Assembly: GCA_041671505.1 (NCBI GenBank)
Contig: JBAZBK010000001.1
Coordinates: 310,001 to 374,000, forward strand
Origin: JACPDH01 sp041671505
GTDB taxonomy: Bacteria; Acidobacteriota; Thermoanaerobaculia; Gp7-AA8
Direction of reading: 5' to 3'
DNA length: 64,000 nucleotides
Positions 1 through 9,545 of this stretch are shown here, piece after piece. Below the pieces are notes generated by a model. It did no database searches. It had not been told where the DNA came from and saw only the letters and a program-made list of their open reading frames with translations. The position numbers and the translations under genes were made by a program. The number at the start of each line of letters is the position of its first letter. Within the stretch, counting starts at the first letter, position 1.

Positions 1-1
1 G

Positions 2-1483
2 GGGGGCAGAGTGCCATTCTGGTCACCCGACGGACGCTTCGTCGGATACGCGGGGCCGGCGAAACTCATGAAGGTCGCCGTGGCGGGCGGACAGCCCGAA
101 GAGCTCGCGGAGAAGGCTGATCCATGGGGTGCGAGCTGGAACAGCGACGGCGTGATCCTCTACACGCCGGGGCGTGAGGGCCCGATCTATCGAACCTCCA
201 CGGGGGGCGGAGAGCCGAAGCCGGTGACCGACCCGAAATCGTTAGGCCACCGGGCGCACCTCTGGCCGCTCTTCCTTCCCGACCAGAAGCGATTCCTCTT
301 TCTCGCGGTCCCGGAGGGTGACACCACGAAGAAGTCGGCGATCTGGATCGGCTCCCTCGATCGGGCGGAAAAGCCGGCGTTCGTCGTGAACGCCGACACG
401 AACTGCGCTTACGTTCGCGACGGATACCTCTTCCACGTTCGCGACGGGATCCTGCGCGCACAACGCTTCGATCCGAAGAGCGGAAAGGTCGAAGGCGACG
501 CCATATCGATCTCTCCGATTCAAATCTCGAACCTCGGCCTCGCCTCCTACTTCACGGTGAGCGACACGGGAACTCTCGTCTATGTCGAACAGGGGAGCGA
601 GGATCTCTCGGAGCTCGTCTGGCTCGACCGCCAGGGACGACGGCTCGGCAACGTCGGGATCCCCGGCTACTACTGGTCGCCACGCTTGTCGCACGACGAG
701 AGAAAAGTCGCGATCGACAAGAGCGATTCGAGCGGCAAGGGCGACATCTGGCTCGTCGAGACGGAACGGCCCGGCCTAACCCGCTTGACGTTCGACCCGT
801 CGAACGAGAGCTCCCCCGCCTGGAGCCACGACGACCGCACCGTCTTCTACTTCATCACCTCGGGGGGCACGGGAGCGGATCTCTCGATGGTCTCGGTGGC
901 CGGAGGGGAGCCGAAGCACCTGACCGCGACCGCGGATCGCAGCGAGTTCGTCACGGACGTCAGCCCCGACGGCACGACGATCGCGGTCGAGCAGTCGCTC
1001 GTCGGGAATCAGCGTTCGCAAACCGACATCGCCCTCTTCTCGCTCGCAACGAAAACGATGACCCCGTTTCTCGCCACCCCGGCAGCCGAGGGTGCCGCCC
1101 GGCTCTCGCCCGACGGCAAGTGGCTTGCCTATGTGTCCGACGAGAACGGGCGCACCGAGGTGTTCGTGCAGTCCAACCCGCCGGGCAACGGCAAGTGGCA
1201 GATCTCGACGGCAGGCGGAACTCAGCCCTGCTGGTCGCGCGACGGGAAGGAGCTCTTCTTCCTCTCGACCGACACGAAGATCATGAGCGCGGCGATCACG
1301 ACGGCCACGGGCTTCGAGACGGCGACGCCGGTCCCACTGTTCGCTGTCAGCCTTCGTCCCGACACCCTCGCCCAGTTCGACGTCAGCCGCGACGGACGTT
1401 TCCTCGTGAACAGCATCGTCACCCGCACCGACACGCCGACGACGTTGATCACGGATTGGAAGACGTTGTTTCTGAAGGAGTGA
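2..1483 (+). CDS. WD40-like beta-propeller protein, probably the C-terminal part of a receptor-like Ser/Thr kinase (5' truncated)
   Basis: The frame is open from the left edge, so the N-terminus lies outside the window; the first in-window GTG at 11 is not a credible start. The visible 490 residues are repeated TolB/PD40 blades with the recurrent signature SPDG near an aromatic (FWSPDGRFVGYAG, LSPDGKWLAYVSDENG, VSRDGRFLVNS). The same blade style makes up the C-terminal halves of the two complete kinases at 9774-12401 and 55208-57850, so I infer that this is the sensor domain of a third such kinase. A free-standing periplasmic propeller cannot be excluded because the kinase domain is not visible. 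The gene ends at TGA 1481-1483 and is followed at once by a 7-bp repeat array and a long palindrome. Confidence 0.8.
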   Translation, partial: GGRVPFWSPDGRFVGYAGPAKLMKVAVAGGQPEELAEKADPWGASWNSDGVILYTPGREGPIYRTSTGGGEPKPVTDPKSLGHRAHLWPLFLPDQKRFLFLAVPEGDTTKKSAIWIGSLDRAEKPAFVVNADTNCAYVRDGYLFHVRDGILRAQRFDPKSGKVEGDAISISPIQISNLGLASYFTVSDTGTLVYVEQGSEDLSELVWLDRQGRRLGNVGIPGYYWSPRLSHDERKVAIDKSDSSGKGDIWLVETERPGLTRLTFDPSNESSPAWSHDDRTVFYFITSGGTGADLSMVSVAGGEPKHLTATADRSEFVTDVSPDGTTIAVEQSLVGNQRSQTDIALFSLATKTMTPFLATPAAEGAARLSPDGKWLAYVSDENGRTEVFVQSNPPGNGKWQISTAGGTQPCWSRDGKELFFLSTDTKIMSAAITTATGFETATPVPLFAVSLRPDTLAQFDVSRDGRFLVNSIVTRTDTPTTLITDWKTLFLKE

Positions 1484-1485
1484 GG

Positions 1486-1516
1486 GGGAACGCGGAACGC
1501 GAAACGCGAAACGCGC
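1486..1516. repeat. 7-bp tandem array, word GAACGCG/AAACGCG
   Basis: Four imperfect copies of a 7-base word (GAACGCG twice, then AAACGCG twice) begin three bases after the stop of the propeller gene. A related stretch lies near 57912-57935. It belongs to the dispersed heptamer arrays described in the findings. Confidence 0.75.
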
Positions 1517-1520
1517 GGTG

Positions 1521-1643
1521 TCATCCCGAGCGCAGCGAGGGATCTGCTAAGCGACGACCTGACCGATTCCTCTCGATTGCTCGATCAGACGAGCGGAAAC
1601 GGTCAGAAGCCCTTCAGCAGATCCCTCGCTGCGCTCGGGATGA
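1521..1643. repeat. Palindromic repeat family A, full copy
   Basis: Perfect 27-base inverted arms at 1521-1547 and 1617-1643 enclose a 69-base spacer. The arm starts TCATCCCGAGCGCAGCGAG. A second full copy is at 39147-39291 and a single arm is near 42844-42872. It occupies most of the 293-bp gap between the propeller gene and the convergent hydrolase gene. It could act as a bidirectional terminator-like hairpin, but no T-run follows. Confidence 0.85.
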
Positions 1644-1713
1644 CACAGCGCAGTCCCGTCAATGCCCCGGAAAGCTCCATCCGCCTTCATTCATAGCCTA
1701 ACTCCAGCCTGCT

Positions 1714-1748
1714 ATGGCCTCTGGCCATTGGCCGTTGGCCCTCGGGCC
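1714..1748. repeat. 7-bp tandem array, word TGGCCNN
   Basis: The words TGGCCTC, TGGCCAT, TGGCCGT and TGGCCCT follow each other in strict 7-base phase, ending 28 bases from the 3' end of the minus-strand hydrolase gene. The same word in the other orientation (AGGCCAA) occurs at 4654-4686, 17948-17985, 61575-61600 and 63328-63352. Confidence 0.75.
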
Positions 1749-1776
1749 GACGCACCGGCGCTCTCCTTCGCCCCCT

Positions 1777-2820
1777 TCAATCCCCCCGCTCGAGCGCCGC
1801 TCCCGCGGGCGCCGCCGACTGCAGCTGCGCCCTTGCCGATTCCGCATCGCGCAAATATGCGTCCCAGAAGAGGTCGCTGTACTCGAGGATCAGATCCACG
1901 TGCCGCTGATGCTCCGCGTTTCGCGGCTGCAGCTCCGGCAGGTAATCGCGGTCGAGCCGTCCGTTCCGCTTCGCGAGGCTGATCGTCTCGTTGTCCGCAA
2001 AGCTCTGATGCGTCGCGCCGTCGATGTTCAGGAAGAACTTCGGAGCTCCGTGGATGTTGTCGAACGCGCGTCGCCTGTGCGCGAGCGTCGTCTTCCAGAT
2101 CCGCGACGTGTCGCGCGTGCCGCTCATGTGAATCGTCGGGATGCCGATCGGAACGAAGGCCTCGGGGGACGGCGACCATGTCATCGACGGCGGCGAAAGA
2201 ATCAACGCCGCCTTGACCCGCTCGTCGCGAAAGCTGCGGCTCCCGTCGTCCGGAAAATTCACGAGCATTCCGGAGAGAGTCAGCGTCGTGTGACCGCCAT
2301 AGGAATGTCCGGCAACCCCGATCCGCGTGAGGTCGACCTTCCCCCAGATCTCCCCGCTGCGCTCTCTCGCCCGCGCTTCGAGCGTGTCGATGACGAAGCT
2401 GACGTCGTGAGGCCGCTCCACGTACTCCTTCGGGTCGTACGCAGCGTGGTAGATCGCGCGATAGCCCCGAGTCCGGAGCACCTCGCTGTCGCTGCCTATG
2501 TGCTGGAGGTGAATCGCCACGTAGCCGCGGCTCGCCCACTCGCGGCCGAGGTAGACGTAGCCCTGCCGCGAGCTGCCGAGACCGTGGGAAAAGAGGATGA
2601 CCGGGAACGGCCCGTCGCCGTTGCGCGGCGCGTAGATCTTGATCGGGACGTCGCGGTCGCGCGAGGCGTCGTGGAGGATCTCGAGCGACTCGACGACCCC
2701 GGCGGGAGGCGGAGGCGCGGTCGCGCGCGCGTCGCCGGCTCCGGATGACGCACATCCTCCAAAGGCGACACAGAGAAGCGACAGGGCGACGAGCGTCGCG
2801 CGAGCACCGAATGTCGGCAT
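1777..2820 (-). CDS. Alpha/beta hydrolase, dienelactone-hydrolase/PAF-acetylhydrolase-like, probable lipoprotein
   Basis: The 347-residue protein begins with a hydrophobic signal ending in FGGC at residues 20-23, which resembles a lipobox, so it is probably exported and anchored. The body has the alpha/beta-hydrolase order: oxyanion-loop region VILFSHGLGSS, nucleophile elbow GHSYGG with its Ser, acidic residue in SGTRD, and His in DGATHQSF. An ester or lipid substrate is typical for this family, but the substrate is not readable from the sequence. The gene stands alone and convergent to the upstream propeller gene. The next gene (2965) diverges from it, so the 144-bp gap should hold both promoters. 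Confidence 0.8.
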   Translation of the reverse strand: MPTFGARATLVALSLLCVAFGGCASSGAGDARATAPPPPAGVVESLEILHDASRDRDVPIKIYAPRNGDGPFPVILFSHGLGSSRQGYVYLGREWASRGYVAIHLQHIGSDSEVLRTRGYRAIYHAAYDPKEYVERPHDVSFVIDTLEARARERSGEIWGKVDLTRIGVAGHSYGGHTTLTLSGMLVNFPDDGSRSFRDERVKAALILSPPSMTWSPSPEAFVPIGIPTIHMSGTRDTSRIWKTTLAHRRRAFDNIHGAPKFFLNIDGATHQSFADNETISLAKRNGRLDRDYLPELQPRNAEHQRHVDLILEYSDLFWDAYLRDAESARAQLQSAAPAGAALERGD

Positions 2821-2964
2821 GAATGGAGTGTACTACGGCGCTCCCTCCAGGCTTCTCGACGACGCCCGCGCCGGATGCACCGCCTCGTGCGAGCGATCCG
2901 GTATGAGAAGATTCCGGCGGAGCTCGCGCCGCTGCGGCGCGAGCCCATCCGACGAAAACGAGCC

Positions 2965-4665
2965 ATGGAACACGAGCTGAGCCTCATCACGACGATCGCC
3001 GCGGGCCTCGGTCTCGCCTTCATCTTCGGGCTGATCGCCTCGAAGCTGAAGCTTCCGCCGCTCGTCGGCTACCTGGTGGCGGGCGTCGTCGTCGGGCCTA
3101 ACACGCGCGGCTTCGTCGCCGACGTCGCGCTCGCGGGGCAGCTCGCCGAGATCGGCGTGATGCTGCTCATGTTCGGCGTCGGCCTCCACTTCTCGTTCGC
3201 CGACCTGATGGCGGTGCGGAAGATCGCGCTGCCGGGCGCGATCGGACAGATCGCGATGGCGACCGCGCTCGGCGCGGGGCTCGCGACGTACTGGGGGTGG
3301 GCGCCCGGCGCCAGCCTCGTCTTCGGCCTCTCGCTCTCGGTTGCAAGCACCGTCGTCCTCCTGCGCGGGCTCGAGAGCCGCGGCCAGCTCGAGTCGTTCA
3401 ACGGCCGCATCGCCGTCGGCTGGCTCGTCGTCGAGGACCTCGTGACGGTCCTCGTGCTCGTACTGCTCCCGCCGCTCGCGCCGCTGCTCAACGGCACGGC
3501 CCGCGCAAGCCTCTCTTCGGGCGGGCTTGCGGCGATCGGCATCACGCTCGCGAAGGTCGCCGCCTTCGTCGTGCTGATGCTGGTCGTCGGACGGCGCGTC
3601 TTCCCCAGGCTGCTCTGGATGGTGGCGAAGACCGGTTCGCGCGAGCTGTTCACGCTCTGCGTCATCGCCGCCGCCGTCGGCATCGCGTACGGCTCGGCCT
3701 ACCTGTTCGGCGTGTCGTTCGCGCTCGGCGCCTTCTTCGCCGGGATGATGATGCGCGAGTCGGAGCTCAGCCACCGCGCGGCGCAGGATTCGCTGCCGCT
3801 GCAGGATGCCTTCTCCGTCCTCTTCTTCGTTTCGGTCGGCATGCTGTTCGAACCGCGGATCCTCGTCGAGAAGCCTCTCGCGGTCCTGGCTGTCGTCGCG
3901 ATCGTGACGCTCGGAAAGACGATCGCGGCGATCGCCATCGTGCTCGTCTTCCGCTACCCGCTCAACACCGCGCTGACGGTCGGCAGCAGCCTCGCGCAGA
4001 TCGGCGAGTTCTCGTTCATCCTCGCGGCGCTCGGCGTCTCGCTCGGCCTCATGCAGCCAGAGGCGCAGAGCCTGATCCTCGCGGGCGCGCTCATCTCGAT
4101 CGCCCTCAACCCCGCAATGTTCGCGGCCGTCGAGCCGGCGCAGCGCTGGATCCGCTCGCGCTCGAGCCTCGCGCGGAATTTCGACCGCAGCCCCGACCCT
4201 CTCGCCGAGCTGCCGATGGAGACCGACGAGGCGCAGCTCACCGGACAGGTCGTGCTCGTCGGCTACGGGCGCGTCGGCAGCCGGATCGCGCATTCGCTTC
4301 ACGACCGGAAGATCCCGTTCGTCGTGGTCGAAACGAACCGCGAGAAGGTGGAGCACCTCCGCGAGCGCGGCTACAACGCGGTGTCGGGCGACGCGGGCGA
4401 TCCCGGCGTGCTGATCCAGGGACACGTCGCGCGCGCCGGCATGCTCGTCATCGCGACGCCCGACACGGTCGACGTGCGCCGCATGGTCGAGGTCTCGCGC
4501 ATGCTTAACCCGCGGATCGACATCGTCATCCGCACGCACAGCGATGAACAGGCCGAACTCCTCCGCCAGGAACAGGCAGGCACCGTCTTCATGGGCGAGC
4601 ACGAGCTCGCGCTCGGGATGACGCGCCACATCGTCGAAACGATGGAGCGAAAAGGCAGGCCATAG
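2965..4665 (+). CDS. Kef/YbaL-type monovalent cation:proton antiporter with C-terminal TrkA-N domain
   Basis: I place the start at ATG 2965 (MEHELSLITT), because the longer open frame from 2875 adds 30 charged residues before the first membrane helix. The 566-residue product has about 12 hydrophobic segments (residues 1-390) typical of CPA2 antiporters, including GASLVFGLSLSVASTVVLLR and SLAQIGEFSFIL. A soluble Rossmann domain follows (VVLVGYGRVGSRIA, about residue 430), which in this family binds NAD(H) and gates transport. E. coli YbaL and KefB/KefC have the same length and order. The likely role is K+/H+ or Na+/H+ exchange in the inner membrane. The last codons and TAG lie inside an AGGCCAA-type 7-bp array. 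Confidence 0.88.
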   Translation: MEHELSLITTIAAGLGLAFIFGLIASKLKLPPLVGYLVAGVVVGPNTRGFVADVALAGQLAEIGVMLLMFGVGLHFSFADLMAVRKIALPGAIGQIAMATALGAGLATYWGWAPGASLVFGLSLSVASTVVLLRGLESRGQLESFNGRIAVGWLVVEDLVTVLVLVLLPPLAPLLNGTARASLSSGGLAAIGITLAKVAAFVVLMLVVGRRVFPRLLWMVAKTGSRELFTLCVIAAAVGIAYGSAYLFGVSFALGAFFAGMMMRESELSHRAAQDSLPLQDAFSVLFFVSVGMLFEPRILVEKPLAVLAVVAIVTLGKTIAAIAIVLVFRYPLNTALTVGSSLAQIGEFSFILAALGVSLGLMQPEAQSLILAGALISIALNPAMFAAVEPAQRWIRSRSSLARNFDRSPDPLAELPMETDEAQLTGQVVLVGYGRVGSRIAHSLHDRKIPFVVVETNREKVEHLRERGYNAVSGDAGDPGVLIQGHVARAGMLVIATPDTVDVRRMVEVSRMLNPRIDIVIRTHSDEQAELLRQEQAGTVFMGEHELALGMTRHIVETMERKGRP

Positions 4666-4686
4666 GCCAAAGGCCAGAGGCCAAAG
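4654..4686. repeat. 7-bp tandem array AGGCCAA/AGGCCAG overlapping a stop codon
   Basis: The array starts inside the last codons of the antiporter gene. The TAG at 4663-4665 is part of the repeat word itself (GGCCATAGG), followed by AGGCCAA, AGGCCAG and AGGCCAA. Confidence 0.75.
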
Positions 4687-4703
4687 CAATCGGGAGAGCT
4701 GTG

Positions 4704-4746
4704 TGGAGTGCGAACGCAAAGCCTTCGCGGCGGCGCGCAGCGCCGC
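4704..4746. repeat. Palindromic repeat family D copy
   Basis: The stretch reads TGGAGTGCGAACGCAAAGCC and then a GC palindrome of the GCGGCG/CGCCGC type. A near-identical copy is at 61519-61562, and a third, inverted and diverged, at 62428-62478. All three lie next to 7-bp arrays. Confidence 0.65.
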
Positions 4747-4828
4747 AGATGCGCGCACCATCCAATCCCACCAGACGGACGTATGATCGCCCTGTCCGCC
4801 GCCTCGCGGCGATTCGCACGGAGGATCT

Positions 4829-5362
4829 ATGCTTCGCTATGCACTCTCGTTCGCGCTCTGCCTGTTGACCGTCGGCGCAACTCCTCTCTCCGACGACGAA
4901 TGGGCCGCGCGAGGAGCCGAAACTCTGAAGCCGTTCAAGGCGAGCCTGCAGGCTGCGCTCAGGTCGGGACTCGCGAAGGGGCAGGAGCACGCGATCTCGG
5001 TCTGCAGCCTCGAGGCACCGCAGCTCGCGCACAAGGCGGGCGCTCCCGGCGTCCGCGTCGGCCGGGCGACGAATCGCGCGCGCAACCCCGAGAACAAGCC
5101 CGCCGCCTGGCTCGCGCCGGTCGTCGAAGCGTACGCGAAGGACCCCGCGGCGGCGAAGCCGGCGCTCGTCCACCGCGAGAACGGCGCAATCGGATACGCC
5201 GAGCCGATCTTCGTTCAGGAGACCTGTCTCATGTGCCACGGTGAGGTGATCTCCGAGCCCGTCCGCCGTGCGCTCGCCGAACGGTATCCCGACGACGAGG
5301 CGACCGGTTACAGGAAGGGAGACTTCCGCGGCGTCTTCTGGGTCGAGTTCGACGCCGAGTGA
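4829..5362 (+). CDS. DUF3365 haem-binding protein (single c-type CXXCH), exported
   Basis: The protein has 177 residues. The N-terminus (MLRYALSFALCLLTVGATPL) is a signal peptide, so it is periplasmic. It then follows the DUF3365 pattern: a helical segment with AISVCSLEAPQLA, the phrase RNPENKPAAWL, and a single covalent haem motif CLMCHG near residues 132-137. A role in electron transfer or redox sensing is typical of the family; partners are not evident. It ends 9 bp before the convergent LigB-family gene. Confidence 0.82.
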   Translation: MLRYALSFALCLLTVGATPLSDDEWAARGAETLKPFKASLQAALRSGLAKGQEHAISVCSLEAPQLAHKAGAPGVRVGRATNRARNPENKPAAWLAPVVEAYAKDPAAAKPALVHRENGAIGYAEPIFVQETCLMCHGEVISEPVRRALAERYPDDEATGYRKGDFRGVFWVEFDAE

Positions 5363-5371
5363 CGCGGAACG

Positions 5372-6163
5372 TCAGCCAAACTGCACCGACCGGCGCGTCA
5401 GCGTTCCGAGCCAGAAACCGCCGATCGGAAAGTCGATCGGCTCGCCGTCAGCGGCCGCGCCTAACGCGACGAGAAGCGGGACGAAGTGCTCGCGTGTCGG
5501 CAGCGCGATCCTCACCCCCGGCCCCTTCCGCTCGTAGTCGAGCAGCGCGTCGACGTCGCGCCGACGCAGGGCGTCGGCAACCCACGCGTCGAACTCGGTC
5601 GCCCACGCCGGCGGTGGCGCTTCCCCCTGCCAGACCACGGTCCGCAGATTGTGCGTGATGAAGCCGCTGCCGACGATCAGCACTCCCTCGTCGCGAAGCG
5701 GCGCCAGTGCGCGGCCTAACGCGAAGAGCTCGGCAGGATCTTCGCTCGGGAGCGACACCTGCAAGACAGGAACATCGGCTTCCGGATACATCGCGACCAG
5801 CGGCACGTACGCGCCGTGGTCGAGCCCGCGCTCCGGCTCCTCGGCCGTCGCATGCTCTCCGCCAAGCATCCCGCGCAGTCGCGCGGCGAGCTCCGGCGCG
5901 CCGGGTGCGGCGTATTTCTGTTCGTAGTAGTGCGCGGGAAATCCGTAGAAGTCGTAGATCAGCGGCAGCGTGCGCGTCGCGCCGATCGTCACCGGCCGCT
6001 CCTCCCAGTGCGCGGAGAGCATCAGGATGGCACGAGGCCGAGCCAGTTGCCCCGCCCAGTCGTGAAGCTCGGCGACCCATCCCGCATCGTCGAGCAGCGG
6101 CGGCGCGCCGTGCGCGATGAAGAGCGCGGGAAGGCGGCTCGACGGCGGCTGCGTATCATCCAT
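5372..6163 (-). CDS. LigB/DODA-family extradiol ring-cleavage dioxygenase-like protein
   Basis: I start the gene at ATG 6163 (MDDTQPPSSRLPALFIAHG), giving 263 residues, the usual size of YgiD/DODA proteins. The open frame runs further upstream without family similarity. Candidate metal ligands are the His of FIAHGAPPLL and SAHWEE, the LDHGAYVPL region and the His of ITHNLR. The family opens catechol-type rings using non-haem iron or zinc. Members of the DODA branch are generally annotated as aromatic ring-opening dioxygenases with unproven substrates. It is convergent with the DUF3365 gene and divergent from the SNF2 helicase. Confidence 0.85.
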   Translation of the reverse strand: MDDTQPPSSRLPALFIAHGAPPLLDDAGWVAELHDWAGQLARPRAILMLSAHWEERPVTIGATRTLPLIYDFYGFPAHYYEQKYAAPGAPELAARLRGMLGGEHATAEEPERGLDHGAYVPLVAMYPEADVPVLQVSLPSEDPAELFALGRALAPLRDEGVLIVGSGFITHNLRTVVWQGEAPPPAWATEFDAWVADALRRRDVDALLDYERKGPGVRIALPTREHFVPLLVALGAAADGEPIDFPIGGFWLGTLTRRSVQFG

Positions 6164-6422
6164 CGCGGCATTGTGCTCCGGTCGGCTGCCGCATACCAGA
6201 TCGCCCTCGGCAGCGAGCGGGTGCGTGAGCGACGGGAACTGGCATTCCGAGGAAGGCGAAGGGTCCGCGTGGCCACACATCTCGTTGACTCGTCCGTCCG
6301 AGCTCTCGCGATTTTCACACCGACGTGCCACCCCTCTGGCGGAAAACCTGGCATCCCACCTGCGTCGCGCTCCGAGTTCCGCGCTTCGCGTTCCTTCCGT
6401 GCTATCGTCAAATGTTCTCGTC

Positions 6423-9400
6423 ATGCGTGCGCTTCCGAACAATCTCGACCGCTGGGTCTCCCGCGACACCCTCGCGCTGGTCGGGAGAGTGCCGTGTCCG
6501 GTGGTCGTTACCGACCTCCTTTACTTCCGCGACGGCTCGAGCGCGCGGATGCACGAGCCAGGCGACAGGAGCTACACCTCGTTTCTCCGGATCGAGAAGG
6601 GGGAACCGGCCGCATACCAGTGCACCTGCCCCCACCGGCAGTCGGCGACCGACCTCTGCCGCCATCTCGCCCTCCTTTACGCGCAGAGCGTCGAAGTCGA
6701 CGACGCGGGCGCGTTCGTGCGCCTCAGGTCCGAGCGCTTCGAATCGAGCCTCTGGTTCGTCGTCGCGAAGGGGATGCAGACGGGACTCGACCACGACAGG
6801 CTCGACCACCTCTTCGATCGCGAGGGGGACGCCCGCATCGCGCAGAGCGCCGTCGAAGGAGACGTCCGGTTCGAGCTGCGGCTCGAGGCTCCCGAGCGGC
6901 GCGACCTGACCCTCGCCTTCTCGGCGTGGCCGGCGGAGTGCCGCCCGTCGGAGATCGCGATCGAGGCGAGCCGCGACGGGCGCGAATCGCGCCTCATGAA
7001 GGAAACGCGGACGATGCAGGAGACGGCGCTCGAGAAGCGAGGCGTCGCGCCGACCGCGCGCCAGCTCTGGGAGTCGTCGTTCTGGTTCCGCCTCTCCCGG
7101 TCCCTCTTCGACCTTCTCGGCGACTCCACCGCCGGCACCACGCTCGTGCAGAGCGAAGGGGCGTTCGTCCTCCGGCACGATACCCCCGAGGCCTCGCTCT
7201 TCTTCAAGCTGACGAGCGACGCAATGGCGACGCTGCTGCAGCATCCCGATGCGCCGCGGATTCTCGAGCGCACCCGCTTCCTCCGCGAGGAAGGGGCGGC
7301 GCATCCGTCGTTGAAGATCCTCCTCACGCCTGCGGGCGAGCTGCGGTTCGTTCCGGCGATCCTCGCGCGGGGTCAGGTCTTCGACCGCTCCGCGCTCGAC
7401 GCGGGATCGTTCGGCCGCTGGTTCTACTTCGCCGACGCGAACCTCTTCGCGACGCTCGCCGACACCCCGCGCCTCTTCCCCGAAAAGCCGGCGCAGGCGC
7501 AGGCGGTGCTTTCGTTTGGTGGCGCGTGGATACCGACCACTTCGGGCATTTCCCTCGAACGGGAGACGACGATCCCGCAGGACGAAGTCTTCGCCTTTCT
7601 CCGGCGTCACCGCGCGGCTCTCGGCGCGCACCCACCCGAGCTCGTCGATCCGGCGCTGCGCGACGCGCATCCCGCCGACGTCGACGACCTTCTCGACGTC
7701 GAGGTGCTGTCGGCGGTCGACGGCGAGTTCGAGCTCGCGGTCCGCTGGAGCGTCGAGGGGACGCCGATCGAGCTCGCCGACATCGTCGCGGCGAAGCGGA
7801 AGAAGCAGCACGTCGTGCTGGCGGGGGCGAAATGGGTCGCCGCCTCGTCGCCCGCCTTCGCCTGGATCGACGATCTCCCGAAGGAGCGCTTCACCGGCAA
7901 GCGCGCGAAAAACGTCCGCGTCCGCGCGATCGAGTGGCTTCGGATCCGCAGCTCGGTGTCGACGCTCCGGATCACGGGCGAGAGCGCGGGGGCGGAGGTT
8001 CTCGAGAACCTCTCCTCGCTCCGCACGACAGGAGAAGCGCCCGACCCTGCGTCGTTCGGAATCGACCTCTACGCGTACCAGCAGACCGGCTACCGCTGGC
8101 TCTGGTTCCTCGACCAGCAGAGCTTCGGGGGACTGCTCTGCGACGACATGGGGCTCGGCAAGACGCACCAGGCGATGGCTCTCGTGCGCGCGATCACGGC
8201 GGGCGATCCGGCGGCGAGGATTCTCGTCGTCTGCCCGACCTCGGTCCTCGACCACTGGAGGACGAAGCTCGCCGACCACCTGCCTGACACGTCGGTGGAG
8301 ACCTTCACCGGAGGCACGCCCGGCTGGTCGCGCCTCGTCCTCGCCTCGTACGGCATCGCGCGCAACCACGCCGCCGCACTCGCGCGCGTCCGCTGGGATC
8401 TGCTCGTTCTCGACGAGATCCAGACGATCAAGAACCGGAACACCGTGACGCACCAGGCGCTGTCGTCGCTCCCGCGCCGCATCGCGTTAGGCCTGACCGG
8501 CACGCCGGTCGAGAACCACGTCGGCGAGCTGCGCACGCTGCTCGACTTCGTGCAGCCCGGCTACCTCCCGGGCGAGGCGTCGTTCGAGCGCCACTTCGCG
8601 GGCCCGATCGAGCGCGATGTTCCAGGCGCGCGCGACCGCCTCGCCCGCCTCATCGACCCGTTCGTCCTCCGACGAACGAAGGCGCAGGTGCTCCCGCAGC
8701 TTCCCGAGAAGATCATCGACGTCCGCCACTGCGAGCTCACCGAGGAGCAGCGCGTCCTCTATCGCGAGGTGCTCGCGGGACGAGGCAAGAGTGTCGCCGA
8801 CGACCTCGCGAGCGGGCGCCAGATCTCGTACCTTCACGTCTTCGCCGTGCTCAACTACCTCAAGCAGGTCTGCAACCACCCGGCGCTCTTCCACGAGGAC
8901 CACGACCCCGACCGCTACTCTTCCGGCAAGTGGGAGCTCTTCCGCGAGCTCCTCGGCGAGTCGCTCGACAGCGGGCTCAAGGTCGTCGTCTTCAGCCAGT
9001 ACGTCGGCATGCTGCGGATGATCGAGACGCACCTCGACAGAAACGCGATCGGCTTCGCGACGATCAAGGGGGACACGAAGGACCGCGGCGCGATGCTTCG
9101 CCGCTTCCGCGACGACCCCGAATGCCGCGTCTTCACCGCGAGCCTGCGGGCCGGCGGCGTCGGCATCGACCTGACTCCGGCCTCGGTCGTCATCCACTAC
9201 GACCGCTGGTGGAACCAGGCGCGCGAGGACCAGGCGACCGACCGCGTGCATCGGTTAGGCCAGAACCGCGGCGTCCAGGTGATCAAGCTCATCACCAAGG
9301 GAACGCTCGAAGAGAAGATCGACGCGATGATCGCCCGCAAGGGGGAGCTCGCCTCCGATCTCGTCCGCGAGGACGACCCCACGCTCGCGAAGCAGTTCAC

Positions 9401-9446
9401 GCGAGAGCAGTTGCGCGAGCTGCTGCGGGACGATCTGGGGGAGTGA
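6423..9446 (+). CDS. SWIM zinc-finger SNF2-family helicase/ATPase
   Basis: I choose ATG 6423 (MRALPNNLDRWVSRDTL), since the upstream 102 in-frame residues overlap the divergent gene's promoter and look random. The 1007-residue protein has an N-terminal SWIM finger (CTCPHRQSATDLCRHL, about residues 65-80) and a middle region of unknown fold. The SNF2 ATPase follows, with Walker A in DDMGLGKT (about residue 580), a DEIQ box in place of the usual DEAQ/DEGH, and LTGTPVEN. The helicase C lobe has FSQYVGML, RAGGVGIDLT and the arginine-finger motif QATDRVHRLGQ. Such bacterial SNF2 proteins are DNA-dependent ATPases that probably remodel protein-DNA complexes during repair or transcription. It stands alone. 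Confidence 0.88.
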   Translation: MRALPNNLDRWVSRDTLALVGRVPCPVVVTDLLYFRDGSSARMHEPGDRSYTSFLRIEKGEPAAYQCTCPHRQSATDLCRHLALLYAQSVEVDDAGAFVRLRSERFESSLWFVVAKGMQTGLDHDRLDHLFDREGDARIAQSAVEGDVRFELRLEAPERRDLTLAFSAWPAECRPSEIAIEASRDGRESRLMKETRTMQETALEKRGVAPTARQLWESSFWFRLSRSLFDLLGDSTAGTTLVQSEGAFVLRHDTPEASLFFKLTSDAMATLLQHPDAPRILERTRFLREEGAAHPSLKILLTPAGELRFVPAILARGQVFDRSALDAGSFGRWFYFADANLFATLADTPRLFPEKPAQAQAVLSFGGAWIPTTSGISLERETTIPQDEVFAFLRRHRAALGAHPPELVDPALRDAHPADVDDLLDVEVLSAVDGEFELAVRWSVEGTPIELADIVAAKRKKQHVVLAGAKWVAASSPAFAWIDDLPKERFTGKRAKNVRVRAIEWLRIRSSVSTLRITGESAGAEVLENLSSLRTTGEAPDPASFGIDLYAYQQTGYRWLWFLDQQSFGGLLCDDMGLGKTHQAMALVRAITAGDPAARILVVCPTSVLDHWRTKLADHLPDTSVETFTGGTPGWSRLVLASYGIARNHAAALARVRWDLLVLDEIQTIKNRNTVTHQALSSLPRRIALGLTGTPVENHVGELRTLLDFVQPGYLPGEASFERHFAGPIERDVPGARDRLARLIDPFVLRRTKAQVLPQLPEKIIDVRHCELTEEQRVLYREVLAGRGKSVADDLASGRQISYLHVFAVLNYLKQVCNHPALFHEDHDPDRYSSGKWELFRELLGESLDSGLKVVVFSQYVGMLRMIETHLDRNAIGFATIKGDTKDRGAMLRRFRDDPECRVFTASLRAGGVGIDLTPASVVIHYDRWWNQAREDQATDRVHRLGQNRGVQVIKLITKGTLEEKIDAMIARKGELASDLVREDDPTLAKQFTREQLRELLRDDLGE

Positions 9447-9545
9447 GGCGGGGGCGGGCGGCCTGAACAGCCCCGCGCGACAGTGCCGGCTCGCGGCGCG
9501 CAAACCACAATCTTCCAGACCTTCGATGCACGCCGGCGGCGTGCC

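Noticed and set aside
1521..1643. Non-coding RNA gene
   Set aside because: The strong stem could be transcribed, but there is no promoter-like sequence or T-run, and copies elsewhere keep only the arms, so it is better described as a dispersed repeat.
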